Assembly (NCBI GenBank): GCA_900175165.2
Contig: FWWN02000254.1
Span: 1 to 64,000 of the forward strand
DNA length: 64,000 nt
Reading direction: 5' to 3'
Source: Rhizomucor pusillus
Lineage: Eukaryota > Mucoromycota > Mucoromycetes > Mucorales > Lichtheimiaceae
Notes under the pieces: generated by a model
Databases searched by the model: none
Told to the model about the DNA's origin: nothing
The model's input: only the letters and a program-made list of their open reading frames with translations
Shown here: positions 12,167-24,182 of the stretch, piece by piece
Layout: the number at the start of each line of letters is the position of its first letter
How positions within the stretch are numbered: the stretch's first letter is position 1
Program-made: the position numbers and the translations under genes

Positions 12167-12547
12167 AGTCCCTCGCCACACAAAAAGAGTCTAACTTTCT
12201 CTGGTCTCAGCTTACTCGATGCGGTTTTCAACTCCAAAAAAAAATTCCAGACTAGAACCCACTGGTGTGGGTAGCTGCGGCACCACTTCTTTCTGAAGAA
12301 AAAACTAACATTTCAATCTGAGTCATTGAAGTGCTAAGCCGAAACTATAATGTCTGCCGAGTGAATTCATAATTGCTGTTACCATGACAACTGCGGCACC
12401 AGAAAGGGGCTGGCGTGCGACTGCGGCAACCATCACCAACCTATATTTAAACTCTGTCGACATGCAGTTTTGGAGCAATACCATTTTTTCATCTTTTATT
12501 TCATTACTACCTTCTTTATTCGTATTTCTTGATTGATACAAAAGAAC
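12167..12547. promoter_or_regulatory. shared divergent promoter region (IMPACT / BCS1-like)
   Basis: 381 bp between two divergent starts. A TATA-like CTATATTTAA at 12441-12450 lies about 100 nt before the BCS1-like ATG. No other motif could be assigned. Confidence 0.4.
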
Positions 12548-14671
12548 ATGCCGCAATCATCCACATCAGCAGTAACCCGCCCTTCGATGGCAATCGATAA
12601 AATCCTCACCTTCCTGGAATTCATATCCGACGAGGCATTCTGGGAAAAGATCCTTGGTCAACGAATTGTAAACCTTGGCAAGCGATATTTTGGCAATGAT
12701 TTCGTTGTCCTCAGTCTCGGTTTCTACATTGCAAGTAAGTCATCCTTGTGTAATTCACCGTTTTAAGATAAAATTATTCATTAACGAATCACCGGATTAG
12801 CTATCCTTCAAACGAGATGGCAGCAATTGCTTGCATACATCTGGGACAGGTTGCAGAGAAAACAAGTCGAAGTCTCTGTAACGTTGGATTGCTTCAACAA
12901 TGTTTACACTGCCGTCGATGCTTTTGTGCGAAATAATTCGATCGATATTCCAGATCTGGACCATTTATATGCGTTCGATGAGGATAACTCGGATAGCGAC
13001 GATGATGACGACGACGATGATGACGAAGGTGAAAAGCTCCCTGTCGTAGCGTTTGTTCCCCGTAAGTCTTAGCCATATTATTCACATTCTGTACAAGTAA
13101 CTGACATTGAAATTTCAGCGGATGATGTCGTACAAGAATTCGAATACAAAGGCTACATGATCCGGGCTAAACGAGGCGATGACAGCGAAGACGAAAAGAA
13201 ACTAAAAAAGATCAAGCAGCTGACTATCTCGTAAGCAATATATCACGTTTACTATATCAGAGAAGCATTTTCACAAACATATTCTATCAATTAGAATGGA
13301 CGGCAACAATCTCCAGCTGCTCAAGCAATTCATCCAAGAATGGTCAGACATGTACAATACCAAAAATAACGACAAGGTATACCTATCGATGATGGCGTGG
13401 TTTCATATTTCTTGACTAACAATGAATCCCATCATAGACTGCTATCAGAAAAACTACTGGCTATGGCTGGTATATCTATAAAGTTATGGAACCGCGTCCT
13501 TTGCACACCGTTGTCTTGAAAGAGGGTATCAAGGAGATGCTTATACAAGGTAAGATCTCACAGGTCAGTGCGATACCAGAGGCTAAGGTTTGCTTACATG
13601 TTCCTGGATTTGTAGATATGGAGACTTTCCGTCGTCGCAAGCGTTGGTACAAAACGAGAGGAGTTCCATATCGCAGAGGGTCGGTTTGATGTGAATCTGC
13701 ACAATGCATTCTATCGGAATATGACTAAACTATTTTGCCTTACAGATATCTCTTGCATGGCCCTCCTGGAACTGGTAAAACGTCAATTATCCAAGCACTT
13801 GCGGTAAGTTATCATCTCTAGAACGTCACAGTTAATGTTCTGTATGCTTATGCTTTATCTATAGTGCTATCTTCGAATGGACGTGGCGATTGTCGGTCTT
13901 CGCGAAATTCCAAGCGATTCACAATTTCTTGATACGCTTGCTGAAGCTCCCTCGAATGCAATTATTGTCCTGGAAGATTTTGACCATTACGGCGACTCTG
14001 ATGACGGATCGGGCGTGACACTGGCAGGCATGCTCAATGCCTTGGACGGTATTCAGGGTCAGTCGGGCTCGATGGTCTTTATGACATGCAACGATATCAC
14101 CAAGATCCCTCCTCCTTTGCTGCGCCCTGGACGAATGGATATCAAGATCAAGATAGATTACGCTGACCGCCAGCAAATTGAAGAAATGTTCGTCAAGTTC
14201 TTCGGTTACGATCCAGATACCTTGGAACCTGTTTTCCAAAACGATGAAAACAATGACATAGACACCTTGAAGCGCCGGTTTGCAGACTTGATCCCGGAAA
14301 ACAAAGTTACTACTGCCGAGTTGGAGAGCTATTTCATTGCTCAATGGGTGGAGGCAGATATTGAAAAGCCGGAAGATGGCATTTTCGAGCGTATTTTCGC
14401 GGGCGTCCCCGAGTTCCTGGAGAAGATTGAGCAGGACCGCGAGCAAGCACGTTTGCACTACAACGAAAAACCAGAAAGTGACGGCGATGCAAAGAATTCT
14501 AACGATGACGCAAAGAACTCTGATGGCGGCGACCATACTGAGAAGGACGAAGCTGCCGACTCCTCTGCAAAGCCTGACGAAACTGAACAGCGTCACGACG
14601 ACCCTCCCACTCCTCCGAACACTGATACAGAGGAGCAGAAGACATCCACTGGAGATCGAGTAAATCTATGA
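12548..14671 (+). CDS. BCS1-like AAA ATPase
   Basis: An AAA ATPase related to the mitochondrial inner-membrane chaperone BCS1, which translocates the Rieske protein into complex III. A hydrophobic stretch near residues 55-65 (VVLSLGFYIA) is followed by a BCS1_N-like region. Walker A is LLHGPPGTGKTS (about 13752-13790). The Walker B-like IIVLEDFDHYGDS follows, then the sensor/arginine-finger region MTCNDITKIPPPLLRPGRMD, typical of BCS1-type proteins. There are at least seven exons; codons split across introns join without frame breaks. Odd points: a nine-Asp run in the N-terminal region (about 13000-13025) and an 80-90 residue hydrophilic C-terminal tail with near-repeats of DAKNSNDDAKNSDGGD, neither typical of BCS1 itself. 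It may be a lineage-specific BCS1-like paralog rather than the true orthologue. No clear cleavable presequence. Confidence 0.85.
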
Positions 14672-15061
14672 CATATACCATGAACATTTCTCTGTAAAAG
14701 GATATAGTACACCAATACCCCCCAGCACGTATATATCTGCATCCTCAAAATTGATTTTCGCAACTGTCCAATTTATTTCATTTCTTCCTTGGAATAAAAA
14801 CTTAGTTCATCAAACGCTAACTTATCTCCGTAGTCTGTTGTTCTACTTATTTAGTGTGTGCGAAGATATAGTCATGTATAGGTTTCGACAAGTCTTCTCG
14901 TATTTAGTGATCAATTATATAATAGCTTGTAGTACAAGTAGTGCTAGATCGATACTTCACAAATAGGTAACTAATATATAAAGCTAATACATATAGTGGT
15001 AGATTTGAAGTAATACAACTGAAAGATAGAGGAATAGCCGGTGTTTCGGGAACACTACTGT
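14672..15061. other. convergent intergenic spacer
   Basis: AT-rich 3' flanks of the convergent BCS1-like and GDSL genes. No coding signal was seen. Confidence 0.5.
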
Positions 15062-16794
15062 TTAAAGCAAAATACGATCCTGTTCGGTTGGACAATAAAT
15101 CTAATAGCGATTCCGTCAGTCTTCTGTGCCTTTTGAAGAAGGTTCGACCAGCAGCTGGACCCTGGAACTATCTGTTGTATTTACCTCCTCATTAGAATTA
15201 TATTTTATGACGCTTGGGTGCAAGTTTCTTGGAGTATGGATAAAGTTCCATGCAACCTAGTGTTGTATGCGTAGTCAGGGTCACTTGAAAAAGGTTTCAA
15301 TATTACCCGATAATTTACCTTTGCTATCCACGAATGAGCCTTTTCGTTCGGATGGAAACAATCAACGTTGCTTCAGATGGAAAACATTAACTTCAAGGCA
15401 TCTTCTTCATCATAGTAGTTGCTAAATTACCTCAAAAGATCGATTGGAAAGGACATGATATCAAAGTTAGCAGGTTGATAGACTACGGCAAAATCAGAGG
15501 TCTGCTGAGCTTTGAATTTCTCATAGATGGCCTCCAATCTTGCATTGTATCCTGTGAAGGGCGTGTCATATCAGCAAGTATTGCTGGAATGATGATTGAG
15601 TCCCAGCTTTTTGCTTGCCTGCAACCAATTCGTCCATGTTCTTACGATCCTCGTCAGATCCGAGGAAACACGAGCACTCGAGTCGATTAATTATGGCATC
15701 GCTGATATTCAGCAGAGGGTGGCAGTAAGACTGGCCTTCCGTAAGATAATAGACTTGGGAGACATTAAAAACACCAATGAGCTGGACAATAGTGCGAGGG
15801 ATCTCTGCCTTGATGCGGTTAATAGCACCTTCAACATAGTTAGCATACGCATCCACGCTAACTTCGTCCTTCCACGGTAACAGACAAGAGGCACATTGAT
15901 CGTTACCTACAGATAAACATTATGTAGCGTCAAAAATCTAAATCCTTCATGCTGATAAAACTTTCTATTATCCCTTCTTACTTCCAATCTGGATACCGAT
16001 CATTTTCCAATCATTCTCAAAGTCAATGGATGGCATGCTCTTCATTCCTGCGAACGACTTAGACGTCAATGCATGACCACTACAGCAAATATTATATTTG
16101 ATCTTACTCTTAATAAGATAATCAAGTTCGTCGTCGAGATTCATTGCAATAGCAGCACTCAAAGCAGCATTCAGGACATCCTTCTCGGGGAATCCTAGAG
16201 ATTGGATCGTCAATAATGTTGGCCTACTTAAATTGAAGCTTCTGCAATTTACTGATGAAATCTAGGCAAAGTTCCGCTACGGTATATCAATGTGTAAGTA
16301 TCTAGACATGACCAAGAGATCCATCATTGCAAACCATTTACCTTGGCAGATTTCAGCCAAATGAGAACCTTTGGATGGCCCTTGAAGTATAGGATTATAA
16401 TGCTTGATGAAATTGGCAACAGTCGATGCGCCTTCGTCTCCTCCGATTAGGTAGCTGTATCCTCGAAACTCTGTGATGCTGCTCGCGTTCAAAAGACCAG
16501 TGCCATTGTAATTAACACCTTTCAGGGCGAAGCCTGCCATGATACTTGGGTTTGCAGACGTGCATATACGTTAGACTTTTCGTTCTGTTTACAACCGAAA
16601 AGCGCAAGTTACCTGTCTCCGAGAGCGCCAACAACCGAGATATCATCGATACGCAGATCCGATACGTTGGCAGGAGGCGATTCTCGAGGAGCCAGTTTTG
16701 GGCATTGGGTAATATCGCTCACATTGAGGGCCAGACTCGATTGCAGAAACAAAAGGGAAAAGGTTGAAAGCACCGCCGCGAGATGACCTTTCAT
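15062..16794 (-). CDS. secreted SGNH/GDSL phospholipase B-like hydrolase, paralog 1
   Basis: A predicted secreted lipase/phospholipase of the PLB1-like GDSL family. The signal peptide is MKGHLAAVLSTFSLLFLQ...SLA; an upstream in-frame ATG at 16821 is possible. VSDLRIDDISVVGALGDS holds block I; the catalytic Ser codon is split by an intron, so the unspliced frame falsely reads GDR. Block II is in RGYSYLIGGD, block III is GSNDQC (GxND), and the catalytic Asp/His pair is in DCFHPNEKAH. Most introns are phase 1 and short; one (YLIK to RMKSMPSIDF) is open in frame and easily missed. The C-terminal end was set by comparison with paralog 2: VAWNFIHTP... then a final 39-nt exon (15062-15100) encoding IYCPTEQDRILL. 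Without that splice the frame ends at 15116. Confidence 0.88.
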
Positions 16795-18234
16795 TGAAAT
16801 AGATATACAGACAACGCGCATCTTTTGCGTGTATTCATCAGCCGGTTTATATTTATTCTGACTCTCTGTGTGTTCCATGCGGATCGGGCCGATTGCTCTA
16901 CACGAAGAACATTGTTCCACCAGAAATCCAAGGGCAAGGTTCCCACTTTGTATTTAAAAAGAACAATGCTCGTTACGATAAAGGAATAATGCTTATTTGG
17001 CAAAAAAAGTTCCATTTTAATAAGTTGCATTAATCGAGCGCAATGGTAGTAAGGTTTGGCGGCTGCAGAGGTCCGCAAGCTATCCTTGCCATGTCCTCCC
17101 ACTTGAGTATCTCACGGTCTACGTTTGCAGTCAAATCCATGTAATAGGCATCGTGAATTGTATATCCATATGGTTAGCTTGAAAAGCGCGTTCTTTGTGA
17201 AGAAACTTTTTCTATTCCACGCACAGTTCCACAGGGGACGGTAACCTTAAGGTCGAGACTCTTTTCGGACGTATATTGGTGATCGGGAAAATACATCGAT
17301 TATAGCTCTAAAGTCAGGGAACTAGCATTAATCACTGTAATTGAAAGGTGATATCGTCAAACAAGATTAGCAATTGTGTATCATCTTGATCATGGCTACC
17401 GCGCGGATTTTGGCGGAAGAATTATGCACCCTATTCAGCATAACGGGTTCTGGAAACAGATAGGGTGCCATATTGGGAAAAATAAGCGTCGGTAAAACGC
17501 CGTGGTGGAGCAAGAAATGTGAGAATGTCATGTTCAAATTATATTGGATCGCTGCAATTCTTGAAGCTTCCAGCTAACAGAATACACATAGTACTTGATA
17601 GACTGCTCTGGTTGGCTGCAATTGCAGCAGTGTTCTGATTACACGCAACACGATCAATCGATACCGTACTTGACTTCAATCTGATCTTGATTTTGCTACT
17701 TCCCCACACCAAGCGAACTCTTCATATGTACGTGTACGACGTAGCACAGTCAGGTACTCAGGTAATAATGGTGTATAATGAATTCGAGCAGTCAGAATTT
17801 CCAGTTGGTGGCTAACACAAATCCTGAAAGTGCTTCAAGTTTTACATAAGCTTAGCAATAACATTTGAATCACATCAGCAGTGTCCAACCGCAATGGTCA
17901 GCGTAAACATTGATGTAAGCTTCAATTGATTTAGAATCTGGGAAAGTTTAAACTCTGTGTATCTACTAACGTCCGATGGATTCTATGAATTTCCCATATG
18001 CAACGTCGTCTACACATATAGATCCAAACTAAGTCTACCCCAAGCAACCTACATGTACATGTGAAGGTAATGGTACAATGAAAAGTAAATTCTCATCGAA
18101 CACGCTATAAGAATTATCAGTGATCCGGGGTTGATGCATTCTTTGTACACTTGCAGAAGAGAAATATTTCGTGATCTATTATTCTGTTGCAGTTAATTGT
18201 ATGAGCGAGAAGCAGTCAATGCACTCGGCAATGT
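16795..18234. other. spacer between GDSL paralogs
   Basis: About 1.4 kb containing the promoter of paralog 1 and the 3' flank of paralog 2. I looked for a third decayed GDSL copy and saw no block I-V motif. A short inverted-repeat-like GGCTGCAATTGCAGC occurs near 17615. Confidence 0.45.
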
Positions 18235-19986
18235 CTAAATTAAAATGCGATCCTGTTCCGTTGGGCAATAAACCTACGTGTCTATGTCAGCGCTGGCAAT
18301 CTAAAGCATTGATTTGGTCATCACATTGCTTCTACCTCTTGGCCTGGACTGTATTTTATGGGACCAGACTGTAACTTTGGTGGACCATGGATTAAATTCC
18401 ATACGGTCTATTTTTTTGTCTTAATCACGTGAAGGATTCCACGGGGCGAATTTATACTTAAGGTTACTCACCTTTGCTATCCACGAATGGCCCTTAAAAT
18501 TCGGATGAAAGCAGTCAATGTTGCTGTCAATGTCGTGAGTTACCGAATAATGGTGCATTAGTATCAGGTTATGGATGAACATTGTAGGCTAAATTCCGGT
18601 ATGACCGCCCACCTTAACATATCGAGAGAGAAAGACAAGATATCGATATTAGCTGATCTGTAAGTCACCGCAAAATTCGAGGTATGCTGGGACTTGAACT
18701 TTTTGTATATCGCCTGAAGACCCTGATTGTATTCTACATATAGTATCCGGTCAGCAAAATATCTTGGAAAGTGAAGTTATTAATCCAAGACTTACGTTCC
18801 ACCATCGAATCCATAAGTTTACGATTCTTGTCAGGTCCAAGGAAACATGAGCATTCAATGTGGTTTAGCAACGCATCGTCAATATTGAGAAGAGGATGGC
18901 AGTATGATTGACCTCGAGTGAGTTGATAAACTTGTGAAACTTTAAAAGCGCCAAGGATCTGGACGACCGTGCGAGGGATCTCTGCCTTGATACGACTAAT
19001 GGCAGCCTCCACGTACTGCTTGTACTTTTCGGGCGTGACGTCGTTCTTCCACAAGGAACAAGTAGCGCATTGATCGTTGTCTAATGAAACATTGCTGTTG
19101 CTGAGTATTCATATTACATTAAAACACCAAGTGTGACTTACTGCCAATATTGAGGACGATCATTTTCCAGTCATTTTCAAAGTCGATTGATGGATTACGT
19201 TTCATTGCTTTACATTATTATTCGTGTAAGCAGGTATGGAAACAAGTTGCATTTGGATCACTTACTTTTGATGAGATAATCAACTTGATCATCGAGATTC
19301 ATTGCCAGTGCTCCGCTCAATGCGGCGTTCAGCCCATCTTTTCTTGGATGTCCTGATCGACGGCGGATTAGTACTAGTTTTGGATAGTCGACAGATGCAG
19401 TGTAACTTACTAATAAAATCAAGGCAAGCCTCGGCTAACATGTGTTTATGCAATGCATCCCAATGCTTGTAAGAATACGCAGCAAATTGACCGAAAATAT
19501 AAACAATTTGTTACCTTGACAGAACTCGATCAGATGCGAGCCGTGAGAGAGACCTTGAACAGCAGAATTGTAATATTTTATAAAATTCGCCACAGTAGAT
19601 GCACCCCTGTCGCCGCCAGTCAGATAGCTCCGGCCGCGGAATTCTTTGATGGTGTTGATGCTCAGAGGACCTAAACCATGGTCATAGTCGCCCGGTTTCA
19701 TGAGAAGACCAGCCATAATACTGGATATACGATGAAGTGGTTTACAGATCAAGTCCGTCTGGTTAGTACGATGCTTTCGTGTACATGTTGACTATATAAC
19801 CGACCTATCACCAAGGCCAGCAACCACAGAAATGTCGTCTATGCGCAAGTCTGATACATCTTTTGGAGGCGATCTTCTTGCTGCAAGCTTTGGACATTGC
19901 TTGATATCTGTGACATTGGCGGCCAGCGTTGATGGCAAGGAAAGGAGTGTAAAAGCTACGAATGTAGCCCTCAAAATGAATTGCAT
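18235..19986 (-). CDS. secreted SGNH/GDSL phospholipase B-like hydrolase, paralog 2
   Basis: Tandem duplicate of the gene at 15062-16794, same strand and same intron positions. The signal peptide is MQFILRATFVAFTLLSLP...LAA. Conserved parts are VSDLRIDDISVVAGLGDS (Ser split by an intron), RGRSYLTGGDRGASTVANF, ALAMNLDD, an NND version of block III (GNNDQC), IKAEIPRTVVQILGAFKVSQ and the catalytic DCFHPNFKGH. The final 39-nt exon (18235-18273) encodes VYCPTEQDRILI and follows a 62-nt intron. Cysteines around GNNDQCATC and ECSCFLG are kept in both copies and may form disulfides, as expected for a secreted enzyme. The two proteins appear about 60% alike by eye, so this is not a very recent duplication. 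Substrate is not determinable; phospholipid or lysophospholipid is the family expectation. Confidence 0.87.
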
Positions 19987-20292
19987 CGAATTAGACAGTA
20001 AAGAAGTATCAGTTCCTAACGGGAAGGAGGAGTTATCGATCGTATTTTCTGAACTTTTATATCGTCGTTTGAATAAAGTTGGGAGGGGAGGGAGGCGCCA
20101 TTCGCTTCGTAGATTCTTTGTACCTGAACCTAAAGAAACGAGCCCGCAGATCAAAGATGAACCGAAACATCGTCGTACAATGTGGTTCACTGCAGCGTAA
20201 GGTAACCTGTATAAGCAGTGCTATACGGAGAAAATGGACAAGAAAACAAATACTGGTGCAAGTTAAGTTATTTCAATGTAAATGCTCCATCT
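19987..20292. other. short spacer
   Basis: About 300 bp between the GDSL paralog 2 start and the RAI1 3' end. It holds GC-poor sequence plus a GGGAGGGGAGGGAGG tract near 20080, in the promoter of GDSL paralog 2. Confidence 0.5.
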
Positions 20293-21721
20293 TTATGTAT
20301 TCGACGACAACGACGATAATGAAACTCTAGGACCTCCGATGTTGTGGCTCACATCGCCGTCAAAGTATCGTTGGGTCAGAAACGCGCCTATGCGTCCATT
20401 GTACCGCACTGTAATTTCTTTGAAAGGTTCTTTCCACTCAACAGAGTACGTCGTGTTCGGGTCATCCACCGTAACCACCGTTCGCAACCAGTCGAGAAAT
20501 TGGTCAGCAAAATTTAAGCATACGCTGGCGTCCTATAGAGGAGGATTATGTGAGACTAAATATACTATTTTAAAAACAGATCCGACAACTTGCCCACATG
20601 TTTGGTTTGTCTCTCACTCGTCGTGGTATCTCGAGAGTCTTTAGCGTTTCCGTCTTGGTCAGGGATCCATCATCGTCTCGAAATCCGCACACGACTCTTG
20701 GCACGCCTACCAAAAACGACTGTGCCCAAAATTTCAGCAATTTGTATCGTTCAAAGCTATACTGTTGCCTGCTGTTCTCTATATGTCTTGATGTTTTCAG
20801 CTCAATGTATTGCTTCAAGGGTTCTTTGCTTTTGGGACCGTCGATGCAATCCACCTCTGCGCCCATCAAGATATTGTTTTTGCCAAGTCGCGTTTTTACA
20901 ATGACGCAGTATTGGATATTTGTGTTTGCGCTGCCGTCAGGATCGTTGGTACACAGGCCTTCGAACCTGTAGCCCCAGTAGCTCATCATTTGCTCCCTCC
21001 GCGTCGCATTCGCTTCCCTCTCTTTTTTGCCAGGTAACGCTACTTCTTCCATGTATATTGTTCCCTACGTACGCAGGATGTTACAAATAAAGATCTACTT
21101 TCTTATATTCTTGATCCCTTACATTGGATCTCGATACTCGCAACTGCCATGGCTCGTTTCTTGCATAGGGCGTGCAAAAGATCTTTGTCATGATACCGCG
21201 CCAGGTGACCTGGAAGCAAAAACCATCGTCAACATATCAAGACCCAGAAGCATTTTTCTTTTCTTGGACGAAACTTTACAATGTCGAGGTCGCCTAGAGC
21301 CCTCTTTTTTCGTTTTGCGTCCGTTATAGCATCTAACAAAGTATCCAGATGCTCTGCAACTGTATCGTCGCGCTTTACGAAGCGTTCGAAACCTGTGGAT
21401 AGGGACGGCGTAGTCCCGTCTATGCGTATTGGATGGTATTGTTTCTAAAAAATAGAGCAGTGCAATGAAGCGTGTGCGAGTCAGCTTTGTGCAAAATATA
21501 AATGGATCACGCATAACACTCACGAGTTCTCTGTCGTCGAACCAGACGCAACGTTCGCCGTCTATGCTGTAAGAATTGATCTCGACTGGTTGTTTGTAGA
21601 TCGCACATCGACCTGCATAGTGTTGTGCCGGACGGACAGAGAATGACTCGACATGACGCGTATCGCGACGCTTGGTAGCGCTTTCATCAAGCTCGCTATT
21701 GCTATGTGGTCTTTTGGACAT
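20293..21721 (-). CDS. RAI1: Rai1/DXO-family decapping nuclease
   Basis: A 5'-end RNA quality-control enzyme that removes incomplete or non-canonical caps and partners Rat1/Xrn2 in the nucleus in yeasts. Conserved pieces in order: GFERFVKRDDTVAEHLDTLL; VTWRGIMTKILCTPY; QMMSYWGYRFEGLC; the active-site strand MGAEVDCIDGP; IELKTSR (the catalytic E-L-K); FERYKLLKFWAQSFLVGVPR; and VCGFRDDDG. The last exon encodes ADQFLDWLRTVV and WKEPFKEITV. The frame after the first intron must be read as KQYHPIRIDGTTPSLSTGF; the longer overlapping open frame there is a shadow. The start MSKRPHSN (21721) is followed by an NLS-like TKRRDTR; an ATG at 21787 is in frame. Length is near 390 aa, normal for the family. 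Confidence 0.92.
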
Positions 21722-21884
21722 GTGTCGAACGAAAAAGGAAAGTGAATTTTCCTCCTCTCCTTTTGGTACCTGACTATCCCAAACCATCTTCTCAGCAATT
21801 CAGTTTTGCAGCAAAAAAATTCTTTGTACGCAAATGCATTAAAAAAAGATTTAATGTAAACGTTTTTTTTACTCGATCATCTCT

Positions 21885-23906
21885 TTAGTCATCATCCCAA
21901 TGTCCCTGTTGCTTTGGTGGTTTGGGTCCTCCTGCAGGTTTAGACATGATAATCTAGACAACAAAGTATCGTTTAGCAAAAAGCAGAAATTTGATCCCCT
22001 CATTTTAAGATAGATCCATACCTGGTCTACTCGTAAAATGGTAATGGCAGTGTCAGCTGCCAATTTGAGCGCAGAGTATTTGGCAGGGTAAGAATCGTAG
22101 ATTTCGGCCTTTGCAGCATCCAAGGTGCCATCATTGTTGTTCTCGACATCTACGCCAACGGTAGCTCCATCGTCGCCTTCCTGATAATGTGCGGCGTACA
22201 ATCGGGAAAGTACGGCGGTAGCCTCCATACCGGCATTGTCGCAAAGCGTTCGTGGTACAACTTCCAATGCTTCAGCGAATTTCTTGATAGCATGCTGGTT
22301 GAGACCAGGAGTCTTTGCTGCTACAGCCTGTAACCGTTTGTTGAGCTCCATGTCGGATGCACCGGCGCCGATTAAAAGTCGGTTGTCGCGGGTAGCAGCT
22401 TTGATGACATTAACACCATCGTCAATGGCACGTTCAATATCGTCCATATGGTTCTGCGTAGCGCCACGGATCACAACGGTGGTTGTGCGGGATTTGTCGG
22501 CTTCTTCTTGACGGAATACAGTGACGCGATCGCTGCCAATTTCCACGGTCTCTACAACATCGCAGTAACCCATTTCCTCGGCCATAGGAGCACCAAGACG
22601 TGCTAGAGCTGTAGCTCCGACTACTCGGCATAGACGACGAATATCGAATTTGGACAAGACCTTGACGGCCATAATGTTGAAACGGTTCAAGAAGTGCAAT
22701 GCTAGTTCACCAATGCCTGCGCCTGTGACTACAACCTTTACGCCAGCGTCGGCGAGTTCTTGGAAAATCTAAGCAAACAACACCGCGTCAATATTCTCTA
22801 CTCTTTTCGGTATATTTATCAGCTGAATATACCTTTTCCATATGCTTCTCTTCGTCTTTGCTGAAATTTAACATTTCCTGTGCATTGTGAATCAAGACAG
22901 TTCCCTTTGTTTCGGTCTGGGCAATGTCCAACGGGCAAGTGAAGATGGCAACCTTCGCCTTTGTAGCCTTTTGAACGCTACCTATTGCATGATTAAAGAC
23001 TTAGCGCAATGTGGACCAAACTACTTATTCGTATACTAACCTTCGGGCTCACGTCCAAAGACCATACCGCGTACAACTCGAGAGTCGTACAAGCTTGATC
23101 CCATTACTTTTACAACACGAATATTATCGACATTGAAGTCCTTGGGGTTCTTTGGCATAACATTAAGTGCAGCCTCGACAACCAAATCGCTCAATAGATC
23201 ATCGTGGCCGTATTGTTTGGATGCAATCGAAGCCTTGATAGCCTTCTTAAGTTCTTGAGGAGATCGAAGATCTTGAATCTTTTGAATTGCAAGTTCTGTA
23301 AAATGATGAGCAAGTTTTAAAAATCTCTTCATCATTGAAGCAGCATTTTCACAATTTTACCTTCTAGGATCTGGAGTGCGCGGTCTCGTGCAAGTTCGTA
23401 GCCCTGAATAACTTCTGATGGATGGAGGCCAAGTCGCAAGAGATGCTCTGCCTTTTGCAAAAGTTCGCCGGCGAAGACAATCACAAAGTTGGTGTTATCA
23501 CCGACTTCTGCTTCTTGTTGCTGAGAAGCCATGACCAAAAGTTTAGCAGCAGGGTGAACAACGTCCAACTCGCGAATGATAGTTGCAGCATCGTTGGTGA
23601 CAAAGAGTTTTTCGAGATGGTTGATGATCATCTTGTTGCGTCCTGAACAGTTGTCGTCAGATTTGCCCTGGAACGTGTACGCTAATACTAATTACCATTG
23701 GGACCCATCGAAGTACGAACAACTTCGGCAAACTCGTGCGTTGCCTCAATGTTGCGCAGAACGGCCTCATCGACGCCTTGTTGGAACTGTCAAGGAAGGG
23801 ATCAGAGTAGATGAGCATCATGCAGAGTCGATTGCGTGCATATACTAACTTTGTAGCCCTCTTTAAAGAGCTGGGGAAGGGTGCCTTTGGGTATGCGAAG
23901 CGCCAT
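21885..23906 (-). CDS. CCT8: chaperonin TRiC/CCT subunit theta
   Basis: One of eight subunits of the cytosolic chaperonin ring that folds actin, tubulin and other proteins. The start MALRIPKGTLPQLFKEGYK (23906) is theta-like. Then come EVVRTSMGPNGRNKMIINHL with the nucleotide-contact GPNGRNK, TNDAATIIRELDVVHPAAKL, the ATPase motif AEVGDNTNFVIVFAGELL and GLHPSEVIQGYE. The C-terminal half has CRVVGATALARLGAP, VVIRGATQNHMDDIERAIDD and LIGAGASDMELNKRL, plus CDNAGMEATAVLSRLY. It ends in a short PKPPKQQGHWDDD tail. At least seven exons with normal introns; length about 545 aa is as expected. The GDxTN motif has Asn at the third position (GDNTN), where GDGTN is usual. Confidence 0.95.
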
Positions 23907-24182
23907 CTGAGTGACCTGTCAAAGAACGCGTTGTCCACTTGCTCGAGGAAAAATTTGGAAAGAGCAAGGCGAAGAGGAGCATCATTCAGCTCCCGACTTT
24001 ACCACGTTCCTTTGCGACCCAAGTGGAATAACTGCATACAATGCTATTTACTTTGCTAGAACATGCTATAGCAATTCCCGTACCATACAATTAGTTGGGA
24101 GCATACGAAGCTTATAACCATCGTTGCAACCAATTTTCAGGCCTTTTATTCCTTCATTTAAATATATCGACTGTATAACGGT

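Noticed and set aside
16609..16680. Apparent loss of the GDSL catalytic serine (GDR) in both paralogs
   Set aside because: The Ser codon is split by an intron (AG + T and equivalent), so splicing restores GDS.
16795..18234. Possible third, decayed GDSL gene between the paralogs
   Set aside because: No SGNH block or signal-peptide-like segment was found. The only homologous block belongs to the terminal exon of paralog 2.
21188..21440. Continuous open frame extending RAI1 exon 2 (ETIPSNTHRRDY...)
   Set aside because: The register that gives the Rai1-like KQYHPIRIDGTTPSLSTGF and DTVAEHLDTLLDA is the real one.
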